Assembly (NCBI RefSeq): GCF_014646375.1
Contig: NZ_BMNI01000002.1
Span: 310,001 to 374,000 of the forward strand
Direction: 5' to 3'
DNA from: Nocardioides phosphati
GTDB taxonomy: Bacteria; Actinomycetota; Actinomycetes; Propionibacteriales; Nocardioidaceae
Length of the DNA: 64,000 bases
Shown here: positions 42,310 to 52,272 of the stretch, one piece after another
How positions within the stretch are numbered: the first letter of the stretch is position 1
Layout of the letters: each line of letters opens with the position of its first letter
The notes under the pieces: model-generated
Seen by the model: the letters and a program-made list of their open reading frames with translations, nothing else
What the model was told of the DNA's origin: nothing
Databases searched by the model: none
Made by a program: the position numbers and the translations under genes

Positions 42310-43191
42310 TCAGCGCCAGGCGCGGGCGTAGTCGACGGTGATCGCGGCCGGGAAGGGCGTCGCGGAGGTGGGAGCGTTCGTCCCGCCGCCGACGCCTGCG
42401 GTCAGGTCGAGGAAGAACGGCTTGTCGAAGGGCTGCGGATTGACCAGCGGCGAGCTCGGCAACCAGGTGCGCGAGTGGCAGAGCGTGCCGTCGACGAAGT
42501 AGTCCATGCGGTGCAGCGACCACTCGACGGTGTAGGTGTGCCAGGCCGCCGCGTTGGCGACGGCGCACTGGCCCATGTCGCCCGTGGTGCTGCCGGTGTA
42601 GTGCAGGTTCGGGAAGACCCCGTCGGCGTGCTGCGAGTACCACTCCGCGACGTCGATCTCACCGGAGGCCGGCCACGCGCCGTACGAGCGGTTCTGCGGG
42701 TTCATCCAGAAGCCGCCCTGGTAGCCGGCGCCGGCGTACGACGGGTACTTCATGCGCACCTCGAAGCGGCCGTTGGCCTGGCTGAACTTGCCCGAGGTGT
42801 TGATGTCCGCGCCGGTGTAGGGCGTGTCGAAGCTGCCGGAAGGCGTCGTGCAGGCGTTGGCGCTCGCGGAGCGGGTCACCGAGAGGACGGCGGTGCCGCC
42901 GCGGAGCGCGACGTTGCCGCCGCGGAAACAGGTGGCGTTGAGGGCGTAGCCGCTGAGCGCGGTGTTCTGCACGTTCCACTTCGAGGTGTCGAGGGACTTG
43001 CCGGAGAAGTCGTCGACGAACGAGCAGGACCAGTAGCCGCCGGTGCTCTTCGCGACCAGCGCGCCGCAGGCATCGGTCGTGGCCACAGCAGCGGAGGCGG
43101 ACTGCGTCGCGGTCGGAGCGACCGCGAGGCCGGCGAGGAGGGCGAGCAGTGCGAGGCAGCGGACGAGCAGAGGACGCGGTGCAGAGAGCAT
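42310..43191 (-). CDS. Secreted glycoside hydrolase family 16 (endo-beta-glucanase-like)
   Basis: This 293-residue exported enzyme has a signal peptide (LLVRCLALLALLAGLAVAP, cleavage near the AAVATT stretch at about 39). The GH16 catalytic motif GEIDVAEW (about 178-185) holds nucleophile and acid/base Glu with the helper Asp. Family members cut beta-1,3 or beta-1,3-1,4 glucans, such as laminarin or fungal walls. ATG 43191 follows GAAGGA; an in-frame GTG or ATG farther upstream would add a non-signal extension. No binding module is present. Confidence 0.9.
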   Translation of the reverse strand: MLSAPRPLLVRCLALLALLAGLAVAPTATQSASAAVATTDACGALVAKSTGGYWSCSFVDDFSGKSLDTSKWNVQNTALSGYALNATCFRGGNVALRGGTAVLSVTRSASANACTTPSGSFDTPYTGADINTSGKFSQANGRFEVRMKYPSYAGAGYQGGFWMNPQNRSYGAWPASGEIDVAEWYSQHADGVFPNLHYTGSTTGDMGQCAVANAAAWHTYTVEWSLHRMDYFVDGTLCHSRTWLPSSPLVNPQPFDKPFFLDLTAGVGGGTNAPTSATPFPAAITVDYARAWR

Positions 43192-43352
43192 GGCGAGGTC
43201 CTTCCAGGGCCTACGGGCATGCCTCGTCCCGGAAGAGGACATGCCTGTCTACAGGTGGCGCCACAGGGTTGTGGCCGTCCCAAGATCGGCGCCGTGACCG
43301 TGGCTCCCCCAAGCCAGACCGGTTTCCGTCGCCGTGCACCCTAGAGACGGCA

Positions 43353-43383
43353 GAGGCCCGGCGGCATGACGCCGCCGGGCCTC
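43353..43383 (-). terminator. Terminator of serA
   Basis: A perfect 13-bp stem GAGGCCCGGCGGC / GCCGCCGGGCCTC with loop ATGAC lies 23 bases after the serA stop. Confidence 0.75.
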
Positions 43384-43405
43384 CCCGGATGATGTGACGC
43401 AGGTC

Positions 43406-44995
43406 TCAGACGCTGAGGTCCGCCGCGCGCACCGACTCGGCCTTGATCTCGGCCTCGACCAGGGCGAGCGTCTCGGCCGGGATCGCGGAGTCGACCGAGA
43501 GCGCGACCAGGGCCTGTCCGCCCTGCGCATCGCGAGCAACCTGCATGCCGGCGATGTTGACGCCCGCGTCACCCAGGAGGGTGCCGAGCAGGCCGACCAT
43601 GCCCGGACGGTCCTCGTAGCGGAGGAACGCGAGGTGGTCGGTGAGCTCGACGTCGATGTCGAAGCCGTTGACCTCGACGAGGCGCTCGCGCTGGTGGATG
43701 CCGACCAGCGTGCCGGAGACGGAGACCTGCGAGCCGTCGGCGAGCGTGCCACGGATCGTGATCAGGTTGCGGTGGTCCGGGGACTCCGACTCGGCGACCA
43801 GACGCACCGCCGTGCCACGCTCGGCGGCGAGCAGCGGCGCGTTGACGTAGGAGACCTGCTCCTCCACGACGTCGGCGAAGACGCCCTTGAGGGCAGCGAG
43901 CTCGAGCACCTTGACGTCGTACTCGGTGATCTCGCCGCGGACCTCGACGTCGATCTGCTGGGCGACCTCGCCGGCCAGCGCAGTGAAGACGCGGCCGAGC
44001 TTCTCGGTGAGCGGGATGCCGGGACGGACGTCCTCGGCGATGACGCCGCCCTGCACGTTGACGGCGTCGGGCACGAGCTCGCCGGCGAGCGCCAGGCGCA
44101 CGGACTTGGCGACGGCGATGCCGGCCTTCTCCTGGGCCTCGTCGGTCGAAGCGCCGAGGTGCGGCGTGGCGACGACGTTGTCGAGGGTGAAGAGCGGGCT
44201 GTCGGTGCACGGCTCCTTGGCGTAGACGTCGAGGCCGGCGGCCGCGATGCGGCCCTCCTTGAGCGCAGCGTAGAGCGCGTCCTCGTCGACGATGCCGCCA
44301 CGGGCGGCGTTGACGACGACGAGCTCCTTCTTCGCCTTGGAGAGGGCGTCGGCACCGATCAGGCCGACGGTCTCCGGGGTCTTCGGGAGGTGGACGGTCA
44401 GGAAGTCAGCCTCGGCCATCAGCGTGTCGAGGTCGACGAGGCGGACACCCATCTGGGCGGCGCGGCCGGCCTGGACGTAGGGGTCGTAGGCGATGACCTT
44501 CATGCCGAACGCCGAGAGGCGCTGCGCGACGAGGACGCCGATGCGGCCGAGGCCCACGATCGCGGCGGTCTTCTCGTAGAGCTCGATGCCGGAGTACTTC
44601 GAGCGGGCCCAGACGCCGTCCTTGAGCGCGGCGTGCGCCGGGGAGACGTTGCGCGCGGCCGCGAGCATCAGCGCGACGGCGAGCTCGGCGGCGGAGACGA
44701 TGTTGGAGGTCGGGGCGTTGACGACCATGACGCCACGCTCGGTGGCGGCCTTGACGTCGACGTTGTCGAGGCCCACGCCGGCGCGGGCGACGATCTTCAG
44801 CTTGGACGCGGCGGCCAGGGCCTCGGCGTCGACCTGGGTCGCGGAGCGGACCAGGATCGCGTCGACGTCGGCGATGGCCGGCAGCAGCTCGGCGCGGTCG
44901 GCGCCGTTGCAGTTGCGGATCTCGAAGTCGGGACCCAGCGCGTCGATGGTCGCGGGGCTCAGCTCTTCGGCGATGAGGACAACGGGCTTGCTCAC
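43406..44995 (-). CDS. serA: D-3-phosphoglycerate dehydrogenase (long, ACT-containing)
   Basis: SerA starts serine synthesis by oxidising 3-phosphoglycerate. The 529-residue actinobacterial long form has the NAD-binding GLGRIG (about 150), catalytic Arg in NAARGGIVDE, His in TPHLGASTDEAQ, an intervening (ASB) domain at about 320-450 and a C-terminal ACT domain (about 455-529) for serine feedback. GTG 44995 follows GAGGAA at good spacing. It lies between leuB and ilvC, as in mycobacteria, and is monocistronic. Confidence 0.96.
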   Translation of the reverse strand: MSKPVVLIAEELSPATIDALGPDFEIRNCNGADRAELLPAIADVDAILVRSATQVDAEALAAASKLKIVARAGVGLDNVDVKAATERGVMVVNAPTSNIVSAAELAVALMLAAARNVSPAHAALKDGVWARSKYSGIELYEKTAAIVGLGRIGVLVAQRLSAFGMKVIAYDPYVQAGRAAQMGVRLVDLDTLMAEADFLTVHLPKTPETVGLIGADALSKAKKELVVVNAARGGIVDEDALYAALKEGRIAAAGLDVYAKEPCTDSPLFTLDNVVATPHLGASTDEAQEKAGIAVAKSVRLALAGELVPDAVNVQGGVIAEDVRPGIPLTEKLGRVFTALAGEVAQQIDVEVRGEITEYDVKVLELAALKGVFADVVEEQVSYVNAPLLAAERGTAVRLVAESESPDHRNLITIRGTLADGSQVSVSGTLVGIHQRERLVEVNGFDIDVELTDHLAFLRYEDRPGMVGLLGTLLGDAGVNIAGMQVARDAQGGQALVALSVDSAIPAETLALVEAEIKAESVRAADLSV

Positions 44996-45126
44996 AGCGG
45001 TTCCTCGAGGGTGTGTGGAGCGGATCAGGGCGGCAGCCGGAGGACAGTCGACTCCGGCAGGAGTGCACGACGCTGTGCGCGAGCCCTCACTCTACAGGGA
45101 GGGCGATGACGCGCAGGAGCGGGTTT

Positions 45127-45156
45127 CACGGCCGCACAGCGGGCTGTGCGGCCGTG
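45127..45156 (-). terminator. Terminator of frnE-like gene
   Basis: A perfect 13-bp stem CACGGCCGCACAG / CTGTGCGGCCGTG with a four-base loop lies 33 bases after the stop at 45190. Confidence 0.75.
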
Positions 45157-45189
45157 CTCACGCGGCGGCGGGCCGGCGCGCGGAGACGC

Positions 45190-45888
45190 TCAGATCGCGC
45201 AGCCGTCAGGGCCGCAGGCGTCGTCACCCTCGAGGACGGTCAGCACAGGGTGAGCGTCGGACCAGGCGCGGTCGAGCACCTGCAGCAGGGCCTGGGACGG
45301 CTGGGCGCCCGAGACGCCGTAGCGCTTCTCGATCACGTAGAAGGGGACGCCGGTCGCGCCGTACGCGCCGGCCTGCTGCTGGTCGGCGTACACCTCGTCG
45401 AGGAACTCGGTGCCGGCCAGGACCTCGTCGACGCGCGCAGCATCGAGGCCGACCTCCGCGGCGAGGCCGCGCAGGACCGCGTGGTCGGCGACGTTGGCCG
45501 CCTCCATGAAGTACGCCGCGAGGAGGCGCTCCTTGAGCGCGCCCTGGAGCTTGGTCCCGCCGTCGTGCAGCGCGAGGTGGAGGAGGCGGTGGGCGTCGAC
45601 GGTGCCGACGCGCTGCGACTGGTGGTGGCGCCAGAGCATGCCCTCCTCGGCAGCAGCGGCCTCGACCCGGTCGATCATCTGGCGACCGGCGGCCTCGCCC
45701 CCGCCGTACTTGCGGCCAAGCGCCTGGGCGACGGTCTCGACGGGCTCGGTGGGTGCGCCCGGGTCGAGCTGGAACGACCGCCAGGTCACGTTCACCTCGT
45801 GGGGGAAGTCGGCAAGGGCCTTCTCCAGACGGCGCTTGCCGATGTAGCACCAGGGGCAGACGACGTCGGACCAGATCTCGATCTCCAT
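45190..45888 (-). CDS. DsbA-family oxidoreductase, FrnE-like
   Basis: This 232-residue cytoplasmic thioredoxin-fold protein begins MEIEIWSDVVCPWCYIGKRR, with the CPWC active site at about 11-14. The FrnE-type GVPFYVIEKRYGVSGAQP segment holds the cis-Pro loop. A C-terminal CGPDGC pair matches the extra cysteines of FrnE proteins. No signal peptide is seen, so it acts in cytoplasmic thiol metabolism or stress defence. Confidence 0.9.
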   Translation of the reverse strand: MEIEIWSDVVCPWCYIGKRRLEKALADFPHEVNVTWRSFQLDPGAPTEPVETVAQALGRKYGGGEAAGRQMIDRVEAAAAEEGMLWRHHQSQRVGTVDAHRLLHLALHDGGTKLQGALKERLLAAYFMEAANVADHAVLRGLAAEVGLDAARVDEVLAGTEFLDEVYADQQQAGAYGATGVPFYVIEKRYGVSGAQPSQALLQVLDRAWSDAHPVLTVLEGDDACGPDGCAI

Positions 45889-46020
45889 GGCCAGCACAAC
45901 AGGTTGACACGTCCCCTTGTTCCCGGGGTCGCTCCCCCGGCCTCTCGGGGGTGATCTCAGGGTCGGGACCGGGGTCCTGCCCGAAGCGCAGCAGGGCCGT
46001 CCCGGGCGAGGCTCGAGGCC

Positions 46021-46917
46021 ATGATCACCGTCGACTCCCTGACCCGGTCCTACGGCGCCCACGCCGCCGTCGACCACGTCTCCTTCACCGCCGAGCCCGG
46101 ACGCGTCACCGGCTTCCTGGGCCCCAACGGCGCCGGCAAGTCCACCACCATGCGGGTCATCGTCGGCCTGACCGACCCTTCGTCCGGCACCGCCGAGATC
46201 CTCGGCCGCCGTTTCGCCGACCTGCCCAACCCGGGGCGCGAGGTCGGCGTCCTCCTCGACGCCTCCGCGCAGCACGCCGGCCGCACCGGCCGTGAGGTGC
46301 TGCGGATCAACGCACGCCTCATGGGGCTGCCCGCCTCCCGCGTCGACGCCATGCTCGACCTCGTCGGCCTGACCGACGAGGAGGCCGGACGCCGGGTGCG
46401 GAACTACTCGCTCGGCATGCGCCAGCGACTCGGCATCGCCTCGGCCCTGCTCGGGGACCCGTCGGTGCTGATCCTCGACGAGCCGGCCAACGGCCTGGAC
46501 CCCGCCGGCATCCGCTGGATGCGCGACCTGCTGCGCGGTTTCGCGGATGACGGCGGCACCGTGCTGCTCTCGTCGCACCTGCTCAACGAGATCGAGGTCG
46601 TCGCCGACGACCTCGTCGTGATCGGGCAGGGACGGATCGTCGCCGCGGGCACCAAGCAGTCGCTGCTGGCAAGCGGCGAGACGCTCGTGCGTGCTGCCGA
46701 CGCGACTGCGCTCGGTGAGGCCCTCTCCGCTGCGGGCCTCACCGCCACGGCCACCGACGGTGGCCTCCTCGTCACCGCTGACAGCGCCCGGGTCGGCCAG
46801 GTCGCGTTCGCGGCCGGGATCGCCGTCACCGAGCTCCGCGCCGCCGACGGCGCCCGCCTCGAGGAGATGTTCCTCGAGCTCACCGCCTCCACCTCCCGCG
46901 AAGGAGCAGCAGCATGA
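46021..46917 (+). CDS. ABC transporter ATP-binding protein (ABC-2 exporter type)
   Basis: This 298-residue ATPase has Walker A GPNGAGKST (about 37-45), signature YSLGMRQRLGIA, Walker B VLILDEP and an H-loop LLSSHLL. The C-terminal extension of about 80 residues is typical of drug or bacitracin-type exporters. Its stop overlaps the permease start by four bases. The substrate is unknown. Confidence 0.92.
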   Translation: MITVDSLTRSYGAHAAVDHVSFTAEPGRVTGFLGPNGAGKSTTMRVIVGLTDPSSGTAEILGRRFADLPNPGREVGVLLDASAQHAGRTGREVLRINARLMGLPASRVDAMLDLVGLTDEEAGRRVRNYSLGMRQRLGIASALLGDPSVLILDEPANGLDPAGIRWMRDLLRGFADDGGTVLLSSHLLNEIEVVADDLVVIGQGRIVAAGTKQSLLASGETLVRAADATALGEALSAAGLTATATDGGLLVTADSARVGQVAFAAGIAVTELRAADGARLEEMFLELTASTSREGAAA

Positions 46918-47777
46918 GCACCACCCTCTCCCCCACGGTCGCGCCGGCCTCCCCGGGCGTCCACGCCGACGGCGGGGCACGGCGTCTGGCGAAGCGGCCG
47001 GGGAGCGGAGCGACCGACGGCACGCCGGAGCGGATCCCGTTCGGGCGGGTGCTGCTCGTCGAGCTGCAGAAGATGTTCGACACCCGTGCCGGCTTCTGGC
47101 TGATGGCCAGCATCGTGATCGCCTCGGTGATCGCGACCGGCGCCACGGTGCTCCTCGGCGACCGCGACTCGCTCTCGTTCGACTCGTTCGCAGCCGCAGT
47201 GGGCAGCCCGATGTCGATCGTCCTCCCGGTGGTCGGCGTCCTCGCGGTGACCAGCGAGTGGAGCCAGCGGACGGCGCTCTCGACGTTCACCCTGCTTCCG
47301 AGCCGGCGCACGGTGATCGGCGCGAAGCTCGTCGACGTGCTCGCGATCGGCGCGGTCTCGATGCTGCTCGCCCTCGGCATCGGTGCCTTCGGCAACCTCG
47401 TGACGTCGCTGGTCACCGGCAACGACGCGGTCTGGGACATCACCGCGTCGACGTTCGCCAAGATCGTCCTGGCCAACGAGCTGGGCATGCTGCTCGGCTT
47501 CGCGCTCGGCCTGGTCTTCCGGAGCTCTCCCGCCGCCGTGGTCGGCTACTTCGTCGTGAACTTCGTGCTGCCCGGCATCTCGGGTGCGCTCGCCTCGTCG
47601 CAGCACTGGTGGGCCGAGCACGCGGGCTGGTTCGACCTCAACCAGACCCGCTTCCTGCTCTTCGACAGCAACCTGACCGGCGAGCAGTGGGCCCAGCTCG
47701 GGATCACCACGCTGCTCTGGATCGTCGTGCCGTTCCTGGTCGGCCTCCGGCTCGTGATGCGGACCGAGGTCAAGTAG
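46914..47777 (+). CDS. ABC-2 type transporter permease
   Basis: This 287-residue membrane protein has about six helices after a flexible N-terminus of 45 residues. The conserved cytosolic segment TSEWSQRTALSTFTLLPSRR contacts the ATPase. It pairs with the preceding gene, whose stop it overlaps (ATGA). A strong bidirectional hairpin follows. Confidence 0.88.
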   Translation: MSTTLSPTVAPASPGVHADGGARRLAKRPGSGATDGTPERIPFGRVLLVELQKMFDTRAGFWLMASIVIASVIATGATVLLGDRDSLSFDSFAAAVGSPMSIVLPVVGVLAVTSEWSQRTALSTFTLLPSRRTVIGAKLVDVLAIGAVSMLLALGIGAFGNLVTSLVTGNDAVWDITASTFAKIVLANELGMLLGFALGLVFRSSPAAVVGYFVVNFVLPGISGALASSQHWWAEHAGWFDLNQTRFLLFDSNLTGEQWAQLGITTLLWIVVPFLVGLRLVMRTEVK

Positions 47778-47792
47778 CCGCGGCGAAATGGG

Positions 47793-47830
47793 CGAAGCCC
47801 CCGGTTCCCTTGCGGGAGCCGGGGGCTTCG
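47793..47830. terminator. Bidirectional terminator between ABC permease and ilvC
   Basis: A 17-bp stem (47793-47809 and 47814-47830, one G-U) with loop TTGC separates the converging genes; left arm CGAAGCCCCCGGTTCCC. Confidence 0.8.
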
Positions 47831-47872
47831 ACGTCGTACGTCGCGATCAGCGCGCAGCAGCGATGCGGAGCA

Positions 47873-48937
<1,065 letters not shown>

Positions 48938-48972
48938 TCAGGTGCTCCGACCGGAGGTCGAAGCGAGGTCAG

Positions 48973-49515
48973 TCAGCCGACAGCGGGCGGCGGGGTGGGG
49001 ACGGCGACCGGGCGCAGCGTGCGCTCGGAGATCGAACGGGGACCACGGCCGATCGCGACCATGCCCGACTGGACCAGCTCGCGGATGCCGAAGGGCTCCA
49101 CGACCTTGAGGAAGTCGGCCAGGCGCTGGCTGCTGCCGACGAGCTGGACGGTCACGGCGTCCGGGGCGACGTCGACCACGTCGGCCGAGAAGAGCTGGAC
49201 CACGTCGAGGACCTGGCCGCGGGTCTCGGCGTCGGCCTTCAGCTTGACCAGCAGCAGCTCGCGGTTGACCGAGGAGGTGCCGTCGAGCTCGACGATCTTG
49301 AGCACCTCGATCAGCTTGTTGAGCTGCTTGGTGACCTGCTCGAGCGGGGTCTCCTCGACGTTGACCACGATCGTCATGCGCGAGACGTCGCTGTGCTCGG
49401 TCGGGCCGACGGCGAGCGAGTCGATGTTGAAGCCCCGGCGGCTGAAGAGCGCGGCGATGCGCGTGAGCACGCCGGGCTTGTTCTCGACCAGGACGGAGAG
49501 CGTGTGGCGGGCCAT
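48973..49515 (-). CDS. ilvN: Acetolactate synthase small (regulatory) subunit
   Basis: IlvN binds the catalytic subunit and gives valine feedback. The 180-residue protein begins [20 protein letters not shown], an ACT domain (5-80), followed by the second ALS-type domain. Its start codon shares one base with the ilvB stop (TGATG), so it is translationally coupled. Confidence 0.96.
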   Translation of the reverse strand: MARHTLSVLVENKPGVLTRIAALFSRRGFNIDSLAVGPTEHSDVSRMTIVVNVEETPLEQVTKQLNKLIEVLKIVELDGTSSVNRELLLVKLKADAETRGQVLDVVQLFSADVVDVAPDAVTVQLVGSSQRLADFLKVVEPFGIRELVQSGMVAIGRGPRSISERTLRPVAVPTPPPAVG

Positions 49516-51293
49516 CAGAGGTCGTCCTCCTCGAAGCGCGGCGCGAGGTCGCGCGCGTACTGGATCTCGTCGTTGCTGGCGCCGCCGGCGATCATCGGCC
49601 AGACCATGGCGTCCTTGTGGACGCGGAAGTCGATGACGACCGGCTGGTCGTCGATCTCCATGGCCTTCTTGATCGTGGCGTCGACGTCCGCGGCCGACTC
49701 GCAGGAGAGGCCGATGCAGCCGTAGGCCTCCGCGAGCTTCGGGAAGTCGGGGATGCGGACCTTCTTGCCGTGGGCCTGGAGGTCGGTGTTGGAGTAGCGC
49801 TCCTTGTAGAAGAGCGTCTGCCACTGGCGGACCATGCCCAGGTTGTCGTTGTTGATGACCGCGACCTTGATCGGGATGTCCTCGATCGCGCAGGTCGCGA
49901 GCTCCTGGTTGGTCATCTGGAAGCAGCCGTCGCCGTCGATCGACCAGACGGTCGCGTCGGGGCAGGCGACCTTCGCACCCATCGCGGCGGGAACGGAGTA
50001 GCCCATCGTGCCGGCACCACCGGAGTTGAGCCAGGTGTTGGGGTGCTCGTAGGAGATGAACTGCGCGGCCCACATCTGGTGCTGGCCGACGCCCGCGGCG
50101 AAGATCGTCTCGGGCCCGGAGATCGCACCGAGGCGCTCGATGACGTACTGCGGGGCGAGGCCCTCGACCGGGGTGTCGTAGCCCAGGGGGTACTGCTTCT
50201 TGATGCCGGCGCAGAAGGCGACCCAGCCCTCGTAGTCGCCCTGCTGGCCGTCGGCCTTGAGCAGCGCGATGAGGTCGGTGAGGACCTCCTTGATGTCGCC
50301 CACGATCGGGACGTCGGTGTGGCGGTTCTTGCCGATCTCGGCCGGGTCGATGTCGGCGTGGATGATCAGCGCACCCGGCGCGAACGTCGAGAGGTCACCG
50401 GTGACGCGGTCGTCGAAGCGGGCGCCGAGGCTGATGATCAGGTCGGACTTCTGCAGGGCGGCGACCGCGGAGACGGTGCCGTGCATGCCCGGCATGCCGA
50501 GGTGCTGCGGGTGGCTGTCGGGGAACGCGCCCCGGGCCATCAGCGTCGTGACGACCGGGATGCCGGTCAGCTCCGCGAGGATCCGGAGCTCCTTGTGCGC
50601 GCGGGAGCGGATCGTGCCGCCACCGACGTACAGCACGGGCTTGCGGGCGGCGAGGATCAGGCGCGCGGCCTCGCGGATCTGCTTGGCGTGCGGGCGCGTG
50701 ACCGGGCGGTAGCCGGGCAGCGTGATCTCGGTCGGCCACTGGAACGACGTGGTCGCCTGCAGCGCCGACTTGGTGACGTCGACGAGGACCGGGCCGGGAC
50801 GGCCGGTCGAGGCGAGGTGGAACGCCTCGGCGATCGTGCGCGGGATGTCAGCGGCGTCGGTGACGAGGAAGTTGTGCTTGGTGATCGGCATCGTGATGCC
50901 GCGGATGTCCGCCTCCTGGAAGGCGTCGGTGCCGATCAGCGCCTCGGGCACCTGGCCCGTGATCGCGACCATCGGCACGGAGTCCATGTAGGCGTCGGCG
51001 ATCGGGGTGACCAGGTTGGTCGCGCCCGGGCCGGAGGTCGCCATGCAGACGCCGACCCGGCCGCTCGCGGAGGCATAGCCCTCCGCGGCGTGGCCCGCAC
51101 CCTGCTCGTGGCGCACGAGGATGTGGCGGATCTTGCTGTCGAAGAGCGGGTCGTACGCCGGGAGGATGGCGCCGCCCGGGTAGCCGAAGATGTCCTCGAC
51201 GCCCGCGTGCTCGAGGGCCTTGACCAGGCTCTGGGCGCCCGTCACGCTCTCCGCGTCGGTCGCTCCGCTCCCCGCCTGCTTCGCACCGCTCAT
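49515..51293 (-). CDS. ilvB: Acetolactate synthase large (catalytic) subunit
   Basis: IlvB forms acetolactate or acetohydroxybutyrate from pyruvate, the first shared step. The 592-residue thiamine diphosphate enzyme has [16 protein letters not shown] and [13 protein letters not shown] (activating Glu) near the N-terminus and the cofactor motif [15 protein letters not shown] in the C-terminal third. The operon is controlled by a leader peptide and terminator just upstream (51323-51427). AGGAAG precedes the ATG. Confidence 0.97.
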   Translation of the reverse strand: MSGAKQAGSGATDAESVTGAQSLVKALEHAGVEDIFGYPGGAILPAYDPLFDSKIRHILVRHEQGAGHAAEGYASASGRVGVCMATSGPGATNLVTPIADAYMDSVPMVAITGQVPEALIGTDAFQEADIRGITMPITKHNFLVTDAADIPRTIAEAFHLASTGRPGPVLVDVTKSALQATTSFQWPTEITLPGYRPVTRPHAKQIREAARLILAARKPVLYVGGGTIRSRAHKELRILAELTGIPVVTTLMARGAFPDSHPQHLGMPGMHGTVSAVAALQKSDLIISLGARFDDRVTGDLSTFAPGALIIHADIDPAEIGKNRHTDVPIVGDIKEVLTDLIALLKADGQQGDYEGWVAFCAGIKKQYPLGYDTPVEGLAPQYVIERLGAISGPETIFAAGVGQHQMWAAQFISYEHPNTWLNSGGAGTMGYSVPAAMGAKVACPDATVWSIDGDGCFQMTNQELATCAIEDIPIKVAVINNDNLGMVRQWQTLFYKERYSNTDLQAHGKKVRIPDFPKLAEAYGCIGLSCESAADVDATIKKAMEIDDQPVVIDFRVHKDAMVWPMIAGGASNDEIQYARDLAPRFEEDDL

Positions 51294-51322
51294 CGTGCTT
51301 CCTGTCTGCCGTGTCTTTCCAA

Positions 51323-51355
51323 CAAAAAACCCCTCGGCCTGCCGGCAACGAGGGG
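51323..51355 (-). terminator. Attenuator terminator of ilvBNC
   Basis: On the minus strand CCCCTCG / CGAGGGG arms with a GC-rich loop (51330-51355) are followed by six Ts. It lies between the leader ORF and ilvB. Confidence 0.85.
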
Positions 51356-51388
51356 ATGACGCATGGAGTGATCGGGATTGTGTCCGTT

Positions 51389-51427
51389 TCAGCCCACGCG
51401 TCGCGTGCGTACGAGAAGAGTCCGCAT
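51389..51427 (-). CDS. ilvB leader peptide ([12 protein letters not shown])
   Basis: This 12-codon ORF contains Leu-Leu-Val and a later Val codon. It sits 34 bases before the terminator stem, the arrangement of known actinobacterial ilvB attenuators. It starts six bases after the -10 box, so its mRNA is probably leaderless. Confidence 0.75.
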   Translation of the reverse strand: MRTLLVRTRRVG

Positions 51428-51433
51428 GCGTCT

Positions 51434-51487
51434 AGGTTCGCTGCCGGGTAAGGAGGCGTCAAGCCAGTATGGCGGCCGTCCCATACT
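51434..51487 (-). promoter_or_regulatory. ilvB promoter and upstream inverted repeat
   Basis: On the minus strand TTGACG (51462-51457), 17 bases, GAACCT (51439-51434), six bases, then ATG. Just upstream of the -35 box AGTATGG and CCATACT (51466-51472 and 51481-51487) form an inverted repeat, a possible activator site. Confidence 0.6.
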
Positions 51488-51559
51488 CCGGTACGCCGGT
51501 CCCACATCATGGCGCCCGGGTGCGGCACGGCCCGCACGACCGGGCGGCCGAGGACGGGC

Positions 51560-52207
51560 TCAGCGCCAGCCCGTGCAGACGCACGCCCTGTTGCCATCGG
51601 GGTCGGCGAGGACCACGAACCCGGGGGCGTCCGCGTCGCTGACCAGCGTGCCGCCCGCCTCGAGCGCAGCCGCGATCCGGGCCTCGGCGACGTCGCGCGG
51701 CACGTGCACGTCGAGGTGGAAGCGCTGCCGGGGCGTCTCGTGGGGCTCGGTCTCCTGGAACCACAGCGTGGGCGTCGCGCCGTCGGGGTCGTTGACCTCG
51801 TCGGGCAGGCGCGGGTTGTCGGCGCCGTCGAGCAGGGCCTTCCAGAACGGCCGGACCCGCTGCCAGTCGGCGGTGTCGAGGGCGACCTCGATGCGCTGCA
51901 CCCGCTCGGGCCGGGCGACGGCGCCGGCCGCCGCCGCGATCTCGCTGATCCGGCGCGCGAGCCGCAGGTCGCGGGTGGTCACTCCCCCGCTGTCGTGGCT
52001 GGTGACCTTGACGTTGACGTGGCCCCAGCGCAGGTCCAGGTCCGGGTGGTGGTCCAGCTCCTCCGCCGCCGCACCGATCGCTGCGACGAGCGCCAGGCCG
52101 GCGGCGTACGACCCGGGGTCGAAGCGCGCGTGGAGCGCGTTGAGCAGGTGCCGCCAGTCGTCGAGGCCGGCTGCGTCGAACGCGGTCTTGTCGATGAGGT
52201 CGCTCAT
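51560..52207 (-). CDS. Pterin-4a-carbinolamine dehydratase - VOC domain fusion
   Basis: This 215-residue protein joins two small domains. Residues 1-95 match pterin-4a-carbinolamine dehydratase, with the motif ELDHHPDLDLRWGHVNVKVT (catalytic His pair) and SHDSGGVTTRDLRLA. Residues 105-215 resemble a glyoxalase/VOC fold (FHLDVHVPRD, VLADPDGNRACVCTGW). The dehydratase would recycle oxidised tetrahydropterin; the role of the VOC part is unknown. ATG 52207 is followed directly by the family sequence. Confidence 0.85.
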   Translation of the reverse strand: MSDLIDKTAFDAAGLDDWRHLLNALHARFDPGSYAAGLALVAAIGAAAEELDHHPDLDLRWGHVNVKVTSHDSGGVTTRDLRLARRISEIAAAAGAVARPERVQRIEVALDTADWQRVRPFWKALLDGADNPRLPDEVNDPDGATPTLWFQETEPHETPRQRFHLDVHVPRDVAEARIAAALEAGGTLVSDADAPGFVVLADPDGNRACVCTGWR

Positions 52208-52272
52208 CCGGGATCCCCGGCGAAGCGCGAGCGCAGCGAGTGGTTCGTGGGGGTGGTCATGTCCCCACCGTG

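Noticed and set aside
51294..51430. T-box riboswitch upstream of ilvB
   Set aside because: There is no T-box sequence or specifier-loop structure, and the leader peptide plus terminator explains the region.
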